A stretch of 64,000 nucleotides of DNA from Siphonodentalium dalli (taxonomy: Eukaryota; Mollusca; Scaphopoda; Gadilida; Siphonodentaliidae), in the NCBI GenBank assembly GCA_032622095.1, contig CP136068.1, positions 127,787,989 through 127,851,988 on the forward strand, in the 5' to 3' direction. The position numbers were made by a program, and so were the translations under genes. Numbering within the stretch: position 1 is the first letter of the stretch; every line of letters starts with the position of its first letter. Shown here in pieces: positions 22,272 to 32,177 of the stretch. The notes under the pieces are model-generated. The model made no database searches, was not told where the DNA came from, and saw nothing but the letters and a program-made list of their open reading frames with translations.

Positions 22272-22665
22272 TTCATATTGAACGTATTTCAAAACACAAA
22301 TACGTCCATATTGGCGTTATTTGAATCTGAATTACGCTCTATATGAACGTAAATATGGCACGAAAAGAGTCGATTCTGACATAAGTCCATAATGAGCGTA
22401 TACCCGTTATTCCGTTGAATGGCGCAGGGCCGCAGTGAAACTACATTATAGAGAGCGTATATATGTTAGGTCGTGTAAATGAAAAAAAAATAGATTAAAT
22501 AATGTCAATATGGGCGTGTTTTCGTATGTGGTGCATCAAATACGCCGCACGATACGGACCGTGCCCAATTTACGTTCATATAGAGCCTAATTCAGATTCA
22601 AATAACGCCGATATTGGCGTATTTGGTTTTTTGAAATACGTTCAATATGAACATATTTTCAGGAG
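22272..22665. mobile_element. Long-armed hairpin element (~90-100-bp arms)
   Basis: The left arm (22272-22360) begins TCATATTGAACGTATTTCAA. The right arm (22557-22665) is its inverted counterpart, ending TTGAAATACGTTCAATATGA. Both arms contain ATATTGGCGT and CAGATTCAAATAACG-type landmarks. The ~200-bp loop also holds a GAGCGTATA-type word. It lies between the two direct repeats. Likely a foldback-style MITE. Confidence 0.75.
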
Positions 22666-22679
22666 AACAGACTGCTTGG

Positions 22680-23130
22680 TCTCCGTTGAGGGGTGTCTAT
22701 CTTGAAATTTCCAATAACAACCAAAACTGAAATTTCCAATCGCGGAAAATAATATTTCCATTCACTTTAGGTTGGAAGTTTCCAACTGGTTCTCAAGCTT
22801 TCCAACGGATGGAAAGTCCTAACATAACACCACATTCTGGTTGAACAGTTTATAAAGAAATTGACAACACCTAGGAAAATAGTCGACATTTGGTTTAAAA
22901 ATATGTCTGAAATTTCCAAATAATTATGTGTTAGGCATGAATTCGCGCAACTGTTTCGAACAATATTGACAACAGTCGGGAAATGAGACTCACAAGTACC
23001 CATGTCGCCATTTCCCTGGCAAGGACGTACAGTTCGCACGAGGACGTTTTAGTTCCATTGAATCGCGGGTGTAGTTATTTTTTTTATAATCACATCACGT
23101 CACGTCAGGCCGTGGCAAGTGTGAGGTACA
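22680..23130 (+). repeat. Direct repeat flanking a hairpin element, copy 2
   Basis: Partner of 21775-22060. It contains extra repeats of a GAAATTTCCAA-type word (22700-22920). Its right end carries GCACGAGGACGTTTTAGTTC and CACGTCACGTCAGGCCGTGG. Confidence 0.65.
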
Positions 23131-23147
23131 AAAGACAACCATATACC

Positions 23148-23704
23148 TTAACCCTTTCTATACTAAATACTCATTGATGAGTAGTTATCCTTCTGATATG
23201 TTCAGATAATAAGTTCAACAAACGAACATTTCCCTCCAATAAATATTTATAGTTGACAGCGGTTAGCATTATTTTTTGTTATTAATCGATTCTGAATAGC
23301 GCATTTTGAAGAAAAGTTGTTGTTGTAACTTGATATATGGAGACCGTCTGTTCGGATTGAGTACCTTTCAGTAGACATCTTTGCTTGAACAATCGGTAGT
23401 ATTGAAATTAAAAGGAAGATAATTAATGAGACAAAGATAGGTGAACTGTTATTAACCCTTTGTATACTAAATGGATTATCCCGGTTAGTTAACTATTGTA
23501 CACTGGAATGGTCTATTATTGATTTGTAGGGATTCTAAGGTGATAAACGACAGATAAATGGAAGTGCACAAGGAGCCATATTTAGTGAGGGAAACGTTTA
23601 GATAATAAGTTCAACAAACATGGTCGTTTGTTGAAATTATTATCTGAACATTTCCTATGAGATAACTACTCATCGACATTGATTTATAGTACAGAAAGGG
23701 TTCG
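23148..23704 (+). mobile_element. piggyBac-like MITE, second family
   Basis: The left end is TTAA followed by CCCTTTCTATACTAAATACT. The right end, reverse-complemented, reads CCCTTTCTGTACTATAAATC. Both ends continue inward with GATGAGTAGTTATC and TGTTCAGATAATA, giving ~80-bp inverted ends. The right TTAA has decayed to TTCG. A second TTAACCCTTTGTATACTAAA start lies inside at 23452, and a local hairpin (AGATAATAAGTTCAACAAAC with its complement) sits at 23598-23645. A nested or composite insertion is possible. Confidence 0.75.
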
Positions 23705-23840
23705 GAAGACCAATATTCTTCAAATGAATTAAATTGAGCTTGAGTTAGATCTTACGAAAATAACACGAACTGAAAACTCAGCCTGTTCTCCCGAAAAAAA
23801 AACGCACAGTAACTGCTCATAATATAACTTAATTTAGGTA

Positions 23841-23941
23841 GATAATCTGCTTAGAAACACCTTGAGTCGATAATGTGTTGAAAATGAGAGCGTTTTAGTC
23901 GCATTACCGACTCACATGAGTCGATTCTAAGCAGATTATGT
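23841..23941. repeat. Inverted repeat (ATAATCTGCTTAGAA arms)
   Basis: GATAATCTGCTTAGAA at 23841 and TTCTAAGCAGATTATG near 23926 are inverted, with TGAGTCG / CGACTCA words between them. Similar words (TTATCTGCTTATT, GATTATGTGCG) continue to 24130. Probably a decayed MITE. Confidence 0.5.
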
Positions 23942-24427
23942 GCGGACAATGACACAAATAAGCCAACTCATGACTTCTCGGGTGTACGCTTTTTAAAATG
24001 TGTTTTCACTGTGGCCCGCGCCATAAAACGAAATAACGGATATTATCCATTATCTGCTTATTCACAATCAAATAACCCCATTATGCACCTATTTCACATT
24101 ATAGGTCGATTATGTGCGTATTTGTGCGAGGATATGTTGGAAAGCTGATATTAGGTAGGTTGCGAAATAAAAGTTTCTCGCAAATTTGGCATAAACATCA
24201 CTGATTTCTTGGTCTGATTTTACAGTCAGTGACTCCCAGTTCACGTTCGATAACTAGATGTATTTGAAGTGCGGATACGGGTAGCAACGTTACGTGAAAC
24301 AGACATATGCGACATCATTCATCAATAAGAGTCACCTTTAAAGATTAAAAACAGCGCTGAATGTATCAAATGGAAACGTATGTCAAAATGGGATCACTGT
24401 GCAATATTGATGTATCCAAATCGATTG

Positions 24428-27400
24428 TCTGATTTGTTATATATGTATGGGAGCTCTGTGTCTGATTTGTTATATATGTATGGGAGCTCTGTGTCTGGTT
24501 TGTTACATATGTATGGGAGCTCTGTGTCTGATTTGTTATATATGTATGGGAGCTCTGTGTCTGATTTGTTATATATGTATGGGAGCTCTGTGTCTGATTT
24601 GTTATATATGTATGGGAGCTCTGTGTCTGATTTGTTATATATGTATGGGAGCTCTGTGTCTGATTTGTTATATATGTATGGGAGCTCTGTGTCTGATTTG
24701 TTATATATGTATGGGAGCTCTGTGTCTGATTTGTTATATATGTATGGGAGCTCTGTGTCTTATTTGTTATATATGTATGGGAGCTCTGTGTCTGCTTTGT
24801 TATATATATATGGGAGCTCTGTGTCTGATTTGTTATATATGTATGGGAGCTCTGTGTCTGATTTGTTATATATGTATGGGAGCTCTGTGTCTGATTTGTT
24901 ATATATGTATGGGAGCTCTGTGTCTGATTTGTTATATATGTATGGGAGCTCTGTGTCTGACTTGTTATATATGTATGGGAGCTCTGCCAGATTTGTTATA
25001 TATGTATGGGAGCTCTGTGTCTGATTTGTTATATATGTATGGGAGCTCTGTCTGATTTGTTATATATGTATGGGAGCTCTGTGGCAGATTTGTTATATAT
25101 GTATGTGAGCTCTGTGTCTGATTTGTTATATATATATGGGAGCTCTGTGTCTGATTTGTTATATATGTATGGGAGCTCTGTGTCTGGTTTGTTATATATG
25201 TATTGGAGCTCTGTGTCTGATTTGCTATATATGTATGGGAGCTCTGTGCCAGATTTGTTATATATGTATGGGAGCTCTGTGTCTTATTTGTTATATATGT
25301 ATGGGAGCTCTGTGTCTGATTTGTTATATATGTATGGGAGCTCTGTGTCTGATTTGTTATATATGTATGGGAGCTCTGTGTCTGATTTGTTATATATGTG
25401 TGGGAGCTCTGTGTCTGATTTGTTATATATGTGTGGGGGCTCTGTGTCCGATTTGTTATATATGTATGGGAGCTCTGTGTCTGATGTGTTATATATGTGT
25501 GGGAGCTCTGTGTCTGATTTGTTATATATGTATGGGAGCTCTGTGTCTGATTTGCTATATATGTATGGGAGCTCTGTGTCTGATTTGTTATATATGTATG
25601 GGAGCTCTGTGTCTGATTTGTTATATATGTATGGGAGCTCTGTGTCTGATTTGTTATATATGTATGGGAGCTCTGTGTCTGATTTGTTATATATGAATGG
25701 GAGCTCTGTGTCTGATTTGTTATATATGTATGGGAGCTCTGTGTCTGCTTTGTTATATATGTATGGGAGCTCTGTGTCTGATTTGTTATATATGTATGGG
25801 AGCTCTGTGTCTGATTTGTTATATATGTATGGGAGCTCTGTGTCTTATTTGATATATATGTATGGGAGCTCTGTGTCGGATTTGTTATATATGTATGGGA
25901 GCTCTGTATCTGATTTTTTATATATGTATGGGAGCTCTGTGTCTGATTTGTTATATATGTATGGGAGCTCTGTGTCTGATTTGTTATATGTGTATGGGAG
26001 CTCTGTTTCTGATTTGTTATATATGTATGGGAGCTCTGTGTCTGATTTGTTATATATGTATGGGAGCTCTGTGTCTGATTTGTTATATATGTATGGGAGC
26101 TCTGTGCCAGATTTGTTATATTTGTATGGGAGCTCTGTGTCTGATTTGTTATATATGTATGGGAGCTCTGTGTCTGATTTGTCAGATTTGTTATATATGT
26201 ATGGGAGCTCTGTGCCAGATTTGTTATATATGTATGGGAGGTCTGTGTCTGATTTGTTATATATGTATGTGAGCTCTGTGTCTGATTTGTTATATATGTA
26301 TGGGAGCTCTGTGTCTGATTTGTTATATATGTATGGGAGCTCTGTGCCAGATTTGTTATATATGTATGGGAGCTCTGTTTGTCTGATTTGTTATATATGT
26401 ATGGGAGCTCTGTGTCTGATTTGTTATATATGTATGGGAGCTCTGTGTCTGATTTGTTATATATGTATGGGAGCTCTGTGCCAGATTTGTTATATATCTA
26501 TGGGAGCTCTGTTTGTCTGATTTTTTATATATGTATGGGAGCTCTGTGTCTGATTTGTTATATATGTATGGGAGCTCTGTGTCTGATTTGTTATATATGT
26601 ATGGGAGCTCTGTGCCAGATTTGTTATATATGTATGGGAGCTCTGTTTGTCTGATTTGTTATATATGTATGGGAGCTCTGTGTCTGATTTGTTATATATG
26701 ACTGGGAGCTCTGTGTCTGATTTGTTATATATGTATGGGAGTTCTGTGTCCGATTTGTTATATATGTATGGGAGCTCTGTGCCAGATTTGTTATATATGT
26801 ATGGGAGCTCTGTGTCTGATTTGTTATATATGTATGGGAGTTCTGTGTCTGATTTGTTATATATGTATGGGAGCTCTGTGCCAGATTTGTTATATATGTA
26901 TGGGAGCTCTGTGTCTGATTTGTTATATATGTATGGGAGCTCTGTGTCTGATTTGTTATATGTGTATGGGAGCTCTGTGTCTGATTTGTTATATATGTAT
27001 GGGAGCTCTGTGTCTGATTTGTTATATATGTATGGGAGCTCTGTGTCTGATTTGTTATATGTGTATGGGAGCTCTGTGTCTGATTTGTTATATATGTTTG
27101 GGAGCTCTGTGTCTGATTTATTATATATGTATGGGAGCTCTGTGTCTGATTTGTTATATATGTATGGGAGCTATGTGTCTGATTTGTTATATATGTATGG
27201 GAGCTCTGTGTCTGATTTGTTATATATGCATGGGAGCTCTGTGTCTGATTTGTTATATATGTATGGGAGCTCTGTGTCTGATTTGTTATATATGTATGGG
27301 AGCTCTGTGTCTGATTTGTTATATATGTATAGGTGCTCTGTGTCTGATTTGTTATATATGTATGGGAGCTCTGTGTCTGAGTTGTTATATATGTATGGGA

Positions 27401-27548
27401 GCTCTGTCTGATTTGTTATATATGTATGGGAGCTCTGTGTCTGATTTGTTATATATGTATGGGAGCTCTGTGTCTGATTTGTTATATATGTATGGGAGCT
27501 CTGTGCCAGATTTGTTATATATGTATGGGAGCTCTGTGCCAGATTTGT
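24428..27548 (+). repeat. 33-bp minisatellite, about 94 units
   Basis: The unit is TCTGATTTGTTATATATGTA followed by TGGGAGCTCTGTG and repeats for ~3.1 kb with few substitutions. A CCAGATTTG variant of TCTGATTTG is scattered through it. Because 33 is a multiple of three and the unit lacks stops in two plus frames, long frames run through it, reading SDLLYMYGSSV or CLICYICMGAL per unit. Indels that change frame occur near 24989, 25050 and 26382, and variation is not biased toward third positions. I treat it as non-coding satellite DNA. Three 134-bp higher-order units (four 33-bp units plus 2 bp) occur at 26341-26740. Confidence 0.97.
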
Positions 27549-27958
27549 CGTACATTGTTATCGACACGTGCGGTACCGCACACACCTCCTCGGACCAAAC
27601 TCACAAGTTTGCATTATTCCTTTTGCATGGGATTTGAGTTTTGCCAACTGTTTCCCCCACAAGCCTCGATGGTAGCCTATTTTGAATGGATCAGTGGTCT
27701 TGTGGCCACTAGCCAAAGAGAAGAACATAGTCCGCTGGACCATTGTGCTGTCCTGTGTGAGAAAATGTTTAATCTGAACACACACAATGGTTTAAACAGT
27801 TGTCACTAATACAGCCGCGGGGATAATAAAACGAGAGCAATTAATTTTCATGAAAAATTCATGACATGTCAGCTGGTGGTGTTAATACTTGTTGTGATTT
27901 TACGACCCCATGGGAATCGAAGGAACGGGATGCTGCGCATTCGTCCTGTATTTTAAGT
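27549..27958. other. Spacer after the minisatellite, no gene seen
   Basis: It contains a perfect 14-bp palindrome GTGCGGTACCGCAC near 27566. Open frames here are run-ons from the minisatellite or short. No repeat partner was noticed. Confidence 0.4.
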
Positions 27959-27968
27959 GCCACCGCAG

Positions 27969-28793
27969 CAGTGTTCACGCTGTCGGTAGCCAAATTAGCC
28001 AATGGCTAATCTTTTTCGAATTTGGCTAATAAAAATTTCATTTGGCTAAACTTTTGGCTAAACTTTTTTTGCCCCAAAATGGAGTCAGAAAGCTAATTAA
28101 TAAAAGCGCTCAATAGATCGACATTCAAGACGAAGTTAGGTGACGAAAGTACCGGTATTTCGTTATTTTCGTACTTATGAAATGTCATGAAGCAAATACA
28201 AAGAGCATCTATAGTCAAAGCAGAAGAGTCCATCGTCTCCGCTATGAAAAATGCGTACTTCTTAGCAAAGCACCATCTTCCGAACAGCCTCCTCCCAGAC
28301 CTCAACGAATTATGCATCGACCAGGGAAACAACGTTCTTGCTGCGCTAAAATTCGACAAACACACGACCTACACCCACAACCAGACAGTATCAGAATTTC
28401 ACCAAGCCATGGTTTCCGTAATAGACGACGACTGCTTAAAAGAACTCAAAAAGTCTTCCGTGTACAACATCATGTTGGATGAATCGACAGACATTGCTAC
28501 ATCACAAAATGTTGTTATATTCGGTAGATATCTAGTTCGCGCGGAAGGACGCTTTGTACCAAAAAGTGTGTTGTTAGGTATCACGGAGCTAAAAGACAGT
28601 GCAAATGCCACGACTATTGTTGGGGCTGTTATGGCCTCGAATGCAATAATTTGTGTGGTGTTGCAACAGATGGAGCTAGTGTGATGACTGGCCGTCAGCA
28701 GATCGCCTAATTGTTTTTAATTTGGCCAAAAAACATTTGGCTAAAGTTTTTTTCATTTGGCTAAAGTTTTTTTTCGGTCCAGCGTAAACACTG
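27969..28793 (+). mobile_element. hAT-type transposon, internally deleted, with 8-bp target duplication
   Basis: The ends are CAGTGTTCACGCTG (left) and, reverse-complemented, CAGTGTTTACGCTG (right), 13 of 14 matching and of the usual hAT CAGTG type. A perfect 8-bp duplication, CACCGCAG, flanks it at 27961-27968 and 28794-28801; 8 bp is the hAT hallmark. TTTGGCTAA words cluster just inside both ends (28020-28065 and 28740-28765), which is typical of subterminal transposase-binding repeats. At 825 bp it is far shorter than an autonomous hAT and holds only a transposase fragment. Confidence 0.93.
28187..28710 (+). pseudogene. Partial, frameshifted hAT-like transposase (DUF4371 / ZNF862-like)
   Basis: A 165-residue frame runs from 28187 to 28684. 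Residues ~10-30 hold AEESIVSAMKNAYFLAKHHL and residues ~93-112 hold YNIMLDESTDIATSQNVVIF, the conserved LDESTD block of the hAT-like DUF4371 proteins (relatives of ZNF862 and C17orf113). Just before the stop, the next expected motif (CGVATDGASVMTGR) continues in another frame from about 28651 to a stop at 28710, so a small indel has broken the gene. The N-terminal zinc finger and the C-terminal dimerisation region are missing. The first Met is only the first in frame. It lies inside the hAT element and is not a host gene. It is probably not functional. Confidence 0.85.
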
Positions 28794-29376
28794 CACCGCA
28801 GACGCTGCGATTAAAATCGTAAGTTAAAGTGGGGGGGGGGGGGGAATCACAGGCGGAGAAAAATGACTTGCCCGCAGACGCTACGGTGCTGCGATGTCTG
28901 CAGCGACGATGTTATCCACGTGATCGATCACATGATAGTAAAATGTTATATAACATTCTCCGCATTATGCAATTATATACATGGCATGTATCTCAATTTT
29001 CTAAACTAACATGTTGAACTTGAAAGTTCAAGTGAAATGGAATAATGTTTTATTTTTACATTTTTGTACCTTTTGTATGTTTTATTTTCGTGGTATTTAC
29101 CACATGACCAGCGCGACCATGGTCACGTGACAACTACGATCGCGCGCGTTGCCAAGAATTTTTTCTGGTAAAAATCAGATATTGCTTGATCGCTACGATT
29201 TGGCTGCGACATTGTCGTGAGCATGCGCAATGGATGCTCCACCTGCGATTGCCCCCACTTACGATTTTAATCGCAGCGTCTGTGGTGGCTCTAACGGCAC
29301 TCAAGGCCTTAAGTTGGGTCCATGAGGATAACATAAATGCATATTTTTTCTGGGGCTGAATGTACTCTGTGATGTA

Positions 29377-29529
29377 CAGTAATGCCCTAAATAATCGACT
29401 CCACAGCAGAATTATGGGTAATATGAGAGCTTTCCTATGAATGGTAGCAAGCCATATTTCCGATTAAATCCTGAAAAATTACCCGTAATTCTGCTGTGGT
29501 TAAGGAGTCGATTATTTAGGGCATTACTG
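29377..29529. mobile_element. 153-bp mariner-type MITE with TA target duplication
   Basis: The ends are CAGTAATGCCCTAAATAATC and its inverted copy GATTATTTAGGGCATTACTG, flanked by TA on both sides (29375-29376 and 29530-29531). The arms continue with GACTCC and, after a small gap, with ACAGCAGAATTA-GGGTAAT, so nearly the whole element folds into one hairpin. CAGT-starting ends plus TA duplication fit Tc1/mariner-derived miniature elements. Confidence 0.88.
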
Positions 29530-29825
29530 TACTTATTAACATAAACGTCAATAAATGTTCTTAGTTTAGGTTATGCATAGGGTTTCTGGTGTCAAATGTA
29601 CTCTGTGATAAACTCATTAACAAGATTTCTCCAATAATTATCGCGATTTCGCATGTCAAAACTATTGATATATAAACTGGAATTAGCGATGCAGTGTAGT
29701 AAAAAAAAAGATACCAAAGTTTTACAAAAACTTGACGGCAAACATTAGAAAATGTCAAAGTATTGTAAAAAGCTACATTGTATATACGCGTGTCTACGTC
29801 GTCTACGTGTTGAGATTGTGGGGCA

Positions 29826-29903
29826 GTGGTCGTTGGGGCACATTTAGTGCATGAGAACAGCTTTGCAGTTCACATAATGTACCCCAACGATCACAGCGCC
29901 GTA
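29826..29903. repeat. Short imperfect inverted repeat
   Basis: GTGGTCGTTGGGGCACATTT pairs with the inverted AATGTACCCCAACGATCAC across a ~25-bp loop. It may be the end pair of a very small element or a local hairpin. No other feature lies between 29532 and 30500. Confidence 0.5.
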
Positions 29904-30512
29904 TCACCGAATAGCACACACCCACTATATTCATTTCTTAAATAACTGTCAGAACGATGCTTCGTAGGGCAGTTATGCCGGATATCAAAGCATGTTTATT
30001 AATGCAAAGCTTCAACAATGTTGCAACCGGGCAACCTTATGTGGGGAGTTTGACCCCTTAAGACGATAGCGCCGCCGCCTAGCAGTGAGCAGCATCACAC
30101 ATACATGTACACCCTCCCATTGCAGTCATTTCCGTACAGACTGAATATTGCCGCGGGTACTAACATTCTATCGCTGTAAATCCGTTGTATATTGGTGAAT
30201 GCACCCTAACTGGTTGTTATTTTGCAGCGACTATTGACAACACTCGTTTAATCCGTCCACTACCCGCGTGCCACTTTCAATACACTCTAGAGAATAAGCA
30301 CACACAATGTCATATATACTGTTCTATACCTCTGATCGGTCATATACACCGGTCAGCGACTGTTCAACACAACATCAATCTGAAGACGCTCAGACTAGTG
30401 CAGTGGCAAACCAGCAGGCAATAATTCTGTGTCCTACTAAAGGAATACGGTCGTATAGCCTGGAGCTCCCACAACAACCACCGCAGATAAACAATCGAAG
30501 CCAGGCAGAATA

Positions 30513-32177
30513 ATGGCATCAGCAATGTCAACAGGAATTAGCTTTTTTGAACAACCAAAGATGTCGCAAGACGCGAATAGCACGAATCTATCAAATTGGC
30601 GGAACGGCGACGTTGGAGGGATGTGGCGTATTCTACCACCAATTTTGCTTCTGATGACACTCTTCAGTAGCATATTAACCATTCTAGTGCTGAGGCGAAT
30701 GAAAGCCATCGACGTCAGCATTTCAAACATGCTGCTAATTCTCGCCGTGGTCGACGTAGCTTCTGTATTCACGAACCTGATCAGGGGGTGGATTTGTTCT
30801 GTATTCGGAAGTGACGTCCAAGATGCATCCACCATTACATGCGCATTTGCTCCATTTGTTCGCAGCTTTACGTCACAACTGTCGTCATGGATACTCGTCC
30901 ATTCGATATTGAGATACATGCTCGCTGCGAACGCCAGAAAAGGAGGATGTAAAGTTTATGTTCGGTCGTTCTTCATGATATCTATATTCGCGCTCATCCT
31001 TCTGAACGTACACTTTTTCCACGGATTCGAAATTACCAGAGGAATCTGTGCACACGTTGATGACGACTACCAACAATTTGTCACCAACTCTTGGCCGTTA
31101 CTTGGTGTCGCGATTGAAGTAGTCATTCCCGTTATGTTGATCACGATGTTGAGCATGCCATTCTTGAAATGTGGCTTTCAAGACGAAGTTGATATCCCTG
31201 CCAATCGAGGTCGCGAGACAGAGCACAAAATATATATAATCCCAAAAATAGACCACATTGCCAGAACCATTCTTCTTATGGCAGTGCTATTATTCGCAAG
31301 TAAAATGCCAGAGTTGGCTAGCAAGGAACACTCCGCCAATGGAGAATCAGGGAAGCAAGTCGCGTCAAACTTCATTGAGATATTCGCCAACTTCGAGAAA
31401 TGTATCCGCGTCTTTGTCTACCTTTTAGCGTGGGGAGATTTCCGCCAACAATGTCAAAAGTTATTCACACACAAAGACAAAGTTAGCGTCATACATATTA
31501 CAAACGTGAACGTCTTAGCTGTCACTCAAGTCGACGAAGACAATATCACTCGCATGAACAAGTCAGGTAGCAAGGAGACTCAACTGCCACCAACGACGAC
31601 ATTAACTGTGAGTAGCGATGAACTCGAGTCTGATAACAGGGCTCCTTTTGGTACAGGTTGGACTCAGTTGCGTCGAGCTTGGGCTCAGTTGCTCCGCCAG
31701 TCGCACGGCAAATTTACCAGAAAAGCAAACATTCGAAGGTTCAATGACCAAGACGGAACACTTAGCGATGGGAACGAACTTGCACTTTGGGCAGGCCCTC
31801 GATCTGTATTCCCCATAACACCAAGTGAAACAGCATCAGTAATTGCACTTAATACAGCAACTAGGGAGTCATCGCCTACAGAAGCTTCAAGTGAAGCAGA
31901 ATCAATCCATGGGCTTAAGACAGAACATGTTCCTTCTCCACAAGTAGAATGTTTGGACAAAACCGACTCAGTCAATGGCCATGCATGTGGAATCGTAGTT
32001 GCATCGCCTCTGACTGAAACAGGGTCAGTGTGTGTGATTGAGATTGAAAATATACCGGCACCACCATCCGAGACTTCGACTAAAACTGAAACAGCGACCG
32101 GGCTCGTGACAGCGACGAAGCTATCAGCGGATGGGTCTGATACAGAACATACATCTGCCACACCAGCAGAAACTTGA
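30513..32177 (+). CDS. Divergent class A (rhodopsin-like) G-protein-coupled receptor, intronless
   Basis: A 554-codon single frame. The N-terminus (1-36) has two N-glycosylation sequons (N22, N25). Hydrophobic segments fit seven helices: about 39-60, 70-92, 112-135, 148-169, 193-217, 247-265 and 286-306. Helix 2 ends in LAVVD, with D81 at the usual conserved Asp position. Cys110 before helix 3 and Cys179 in the second outer loop can form the standard disulfide. Helix 3 ends LRY (133-135) in place of DRY. Helix 7 ends RVFVYLLAWGDFR, where NPxxY is reduced to a retained Tyr and helix 8 is FR-type. The GN of helix 1 and the CWxP of helix 6 are not recognisable, so the receptor is divergent; peptide/FMRFamide-type receptors are a plausible comparison only. 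The start has A at -3 and G at +4. Residues ~345-554 form a Ser/Thr/Glu-rich tail with loose ~30-residue repeats. The ligand is unknown. The stop is probably due to a frameshift (see next entry). Confidence 0.8.
   Translation: MASAMSTGISFFEQPKMSQDANSTNLSNWRNGDVGGMWRILPPILLLMTLFSSILTILVLRRMKAIDVSISNMLLILAVVDVASVFTNLIRGWICSVFGSDVQDASTITCAFAPFVRSFTSQLSSWILVHSILRYMLAANARKGGCKVYVRSFFMISIFALILLNVHFFHGFEITRGICAHVDDDYQQFVTNSWPLLGVAIEVVIPVMLITMLSMPFLKCGFQDEVDIPANRGRETEHKIYIIPKIDHIARTILLMAVLLFASKMPELASKEHSANGESGKQVASNFIEIFANFEKCIRVFVYLLAWGDFRQQCQKLFTHKDKVSVIHITNVNVLAVTQVDEDNITRMNKSGSKETQLPPTTTLTVSSDELESDNRAPFGTGWTQLRRAWAQLLRQSHGKFTRKANIRRFNDQDGTLSDGNELALWAGPRSVFPITPSETASVIALNTATRESSPTEASSEAESIHGLKTEHVPSPQVECLDKTDSVNGHACGIVVASPLTETGSVCVIEIENIPAPPSETSTKTETATGLVTATKLSADGSDTEHTSATPAET

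Larger units (their letters stand above)
27959..29289. mobile_element. Inverted-repeat DNA element (host of the nested hAT insertion)
   Basis: The right end, reverse-complemented from 29289, reads GCCACCACAGACGCTGCGAT and continues TAAAATCGTAAGT. The left end reads GCCACCGCAG up to 27968, is interrupted by the hAT element, and resumes at 28802 with ACGCTGCGATTAAAATCGTA. With the hAT copy and one duplicated octamer removed, the two ends match over 33 bp with one mismatch. The interior has a G tract at 28831-28845, further CGCAGACGCT words and no open frame of note. Its own target duplication was not found. Confidence 0.75.

Noticed and set aside
24380-27809. Long open frames (up to 504 codons) of SDLLYMYGSSV / CLICYICMGAL repeats
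   Set aside because: They are by-products of a 33-bp tandem repeat with no stop in two frames. Frame-changing indels occur along the array, more than one frame is open at once, and there is no promoter, signal or flanking coding sequence.
30185-30424. 79-codon frame upstream of the receptor as a separate gene or upstream exon
   Set aside because: No recognisable sequence, and the receptor has its own good start context at 30513. It is more likely 5' untranslated or intergenic DNA.
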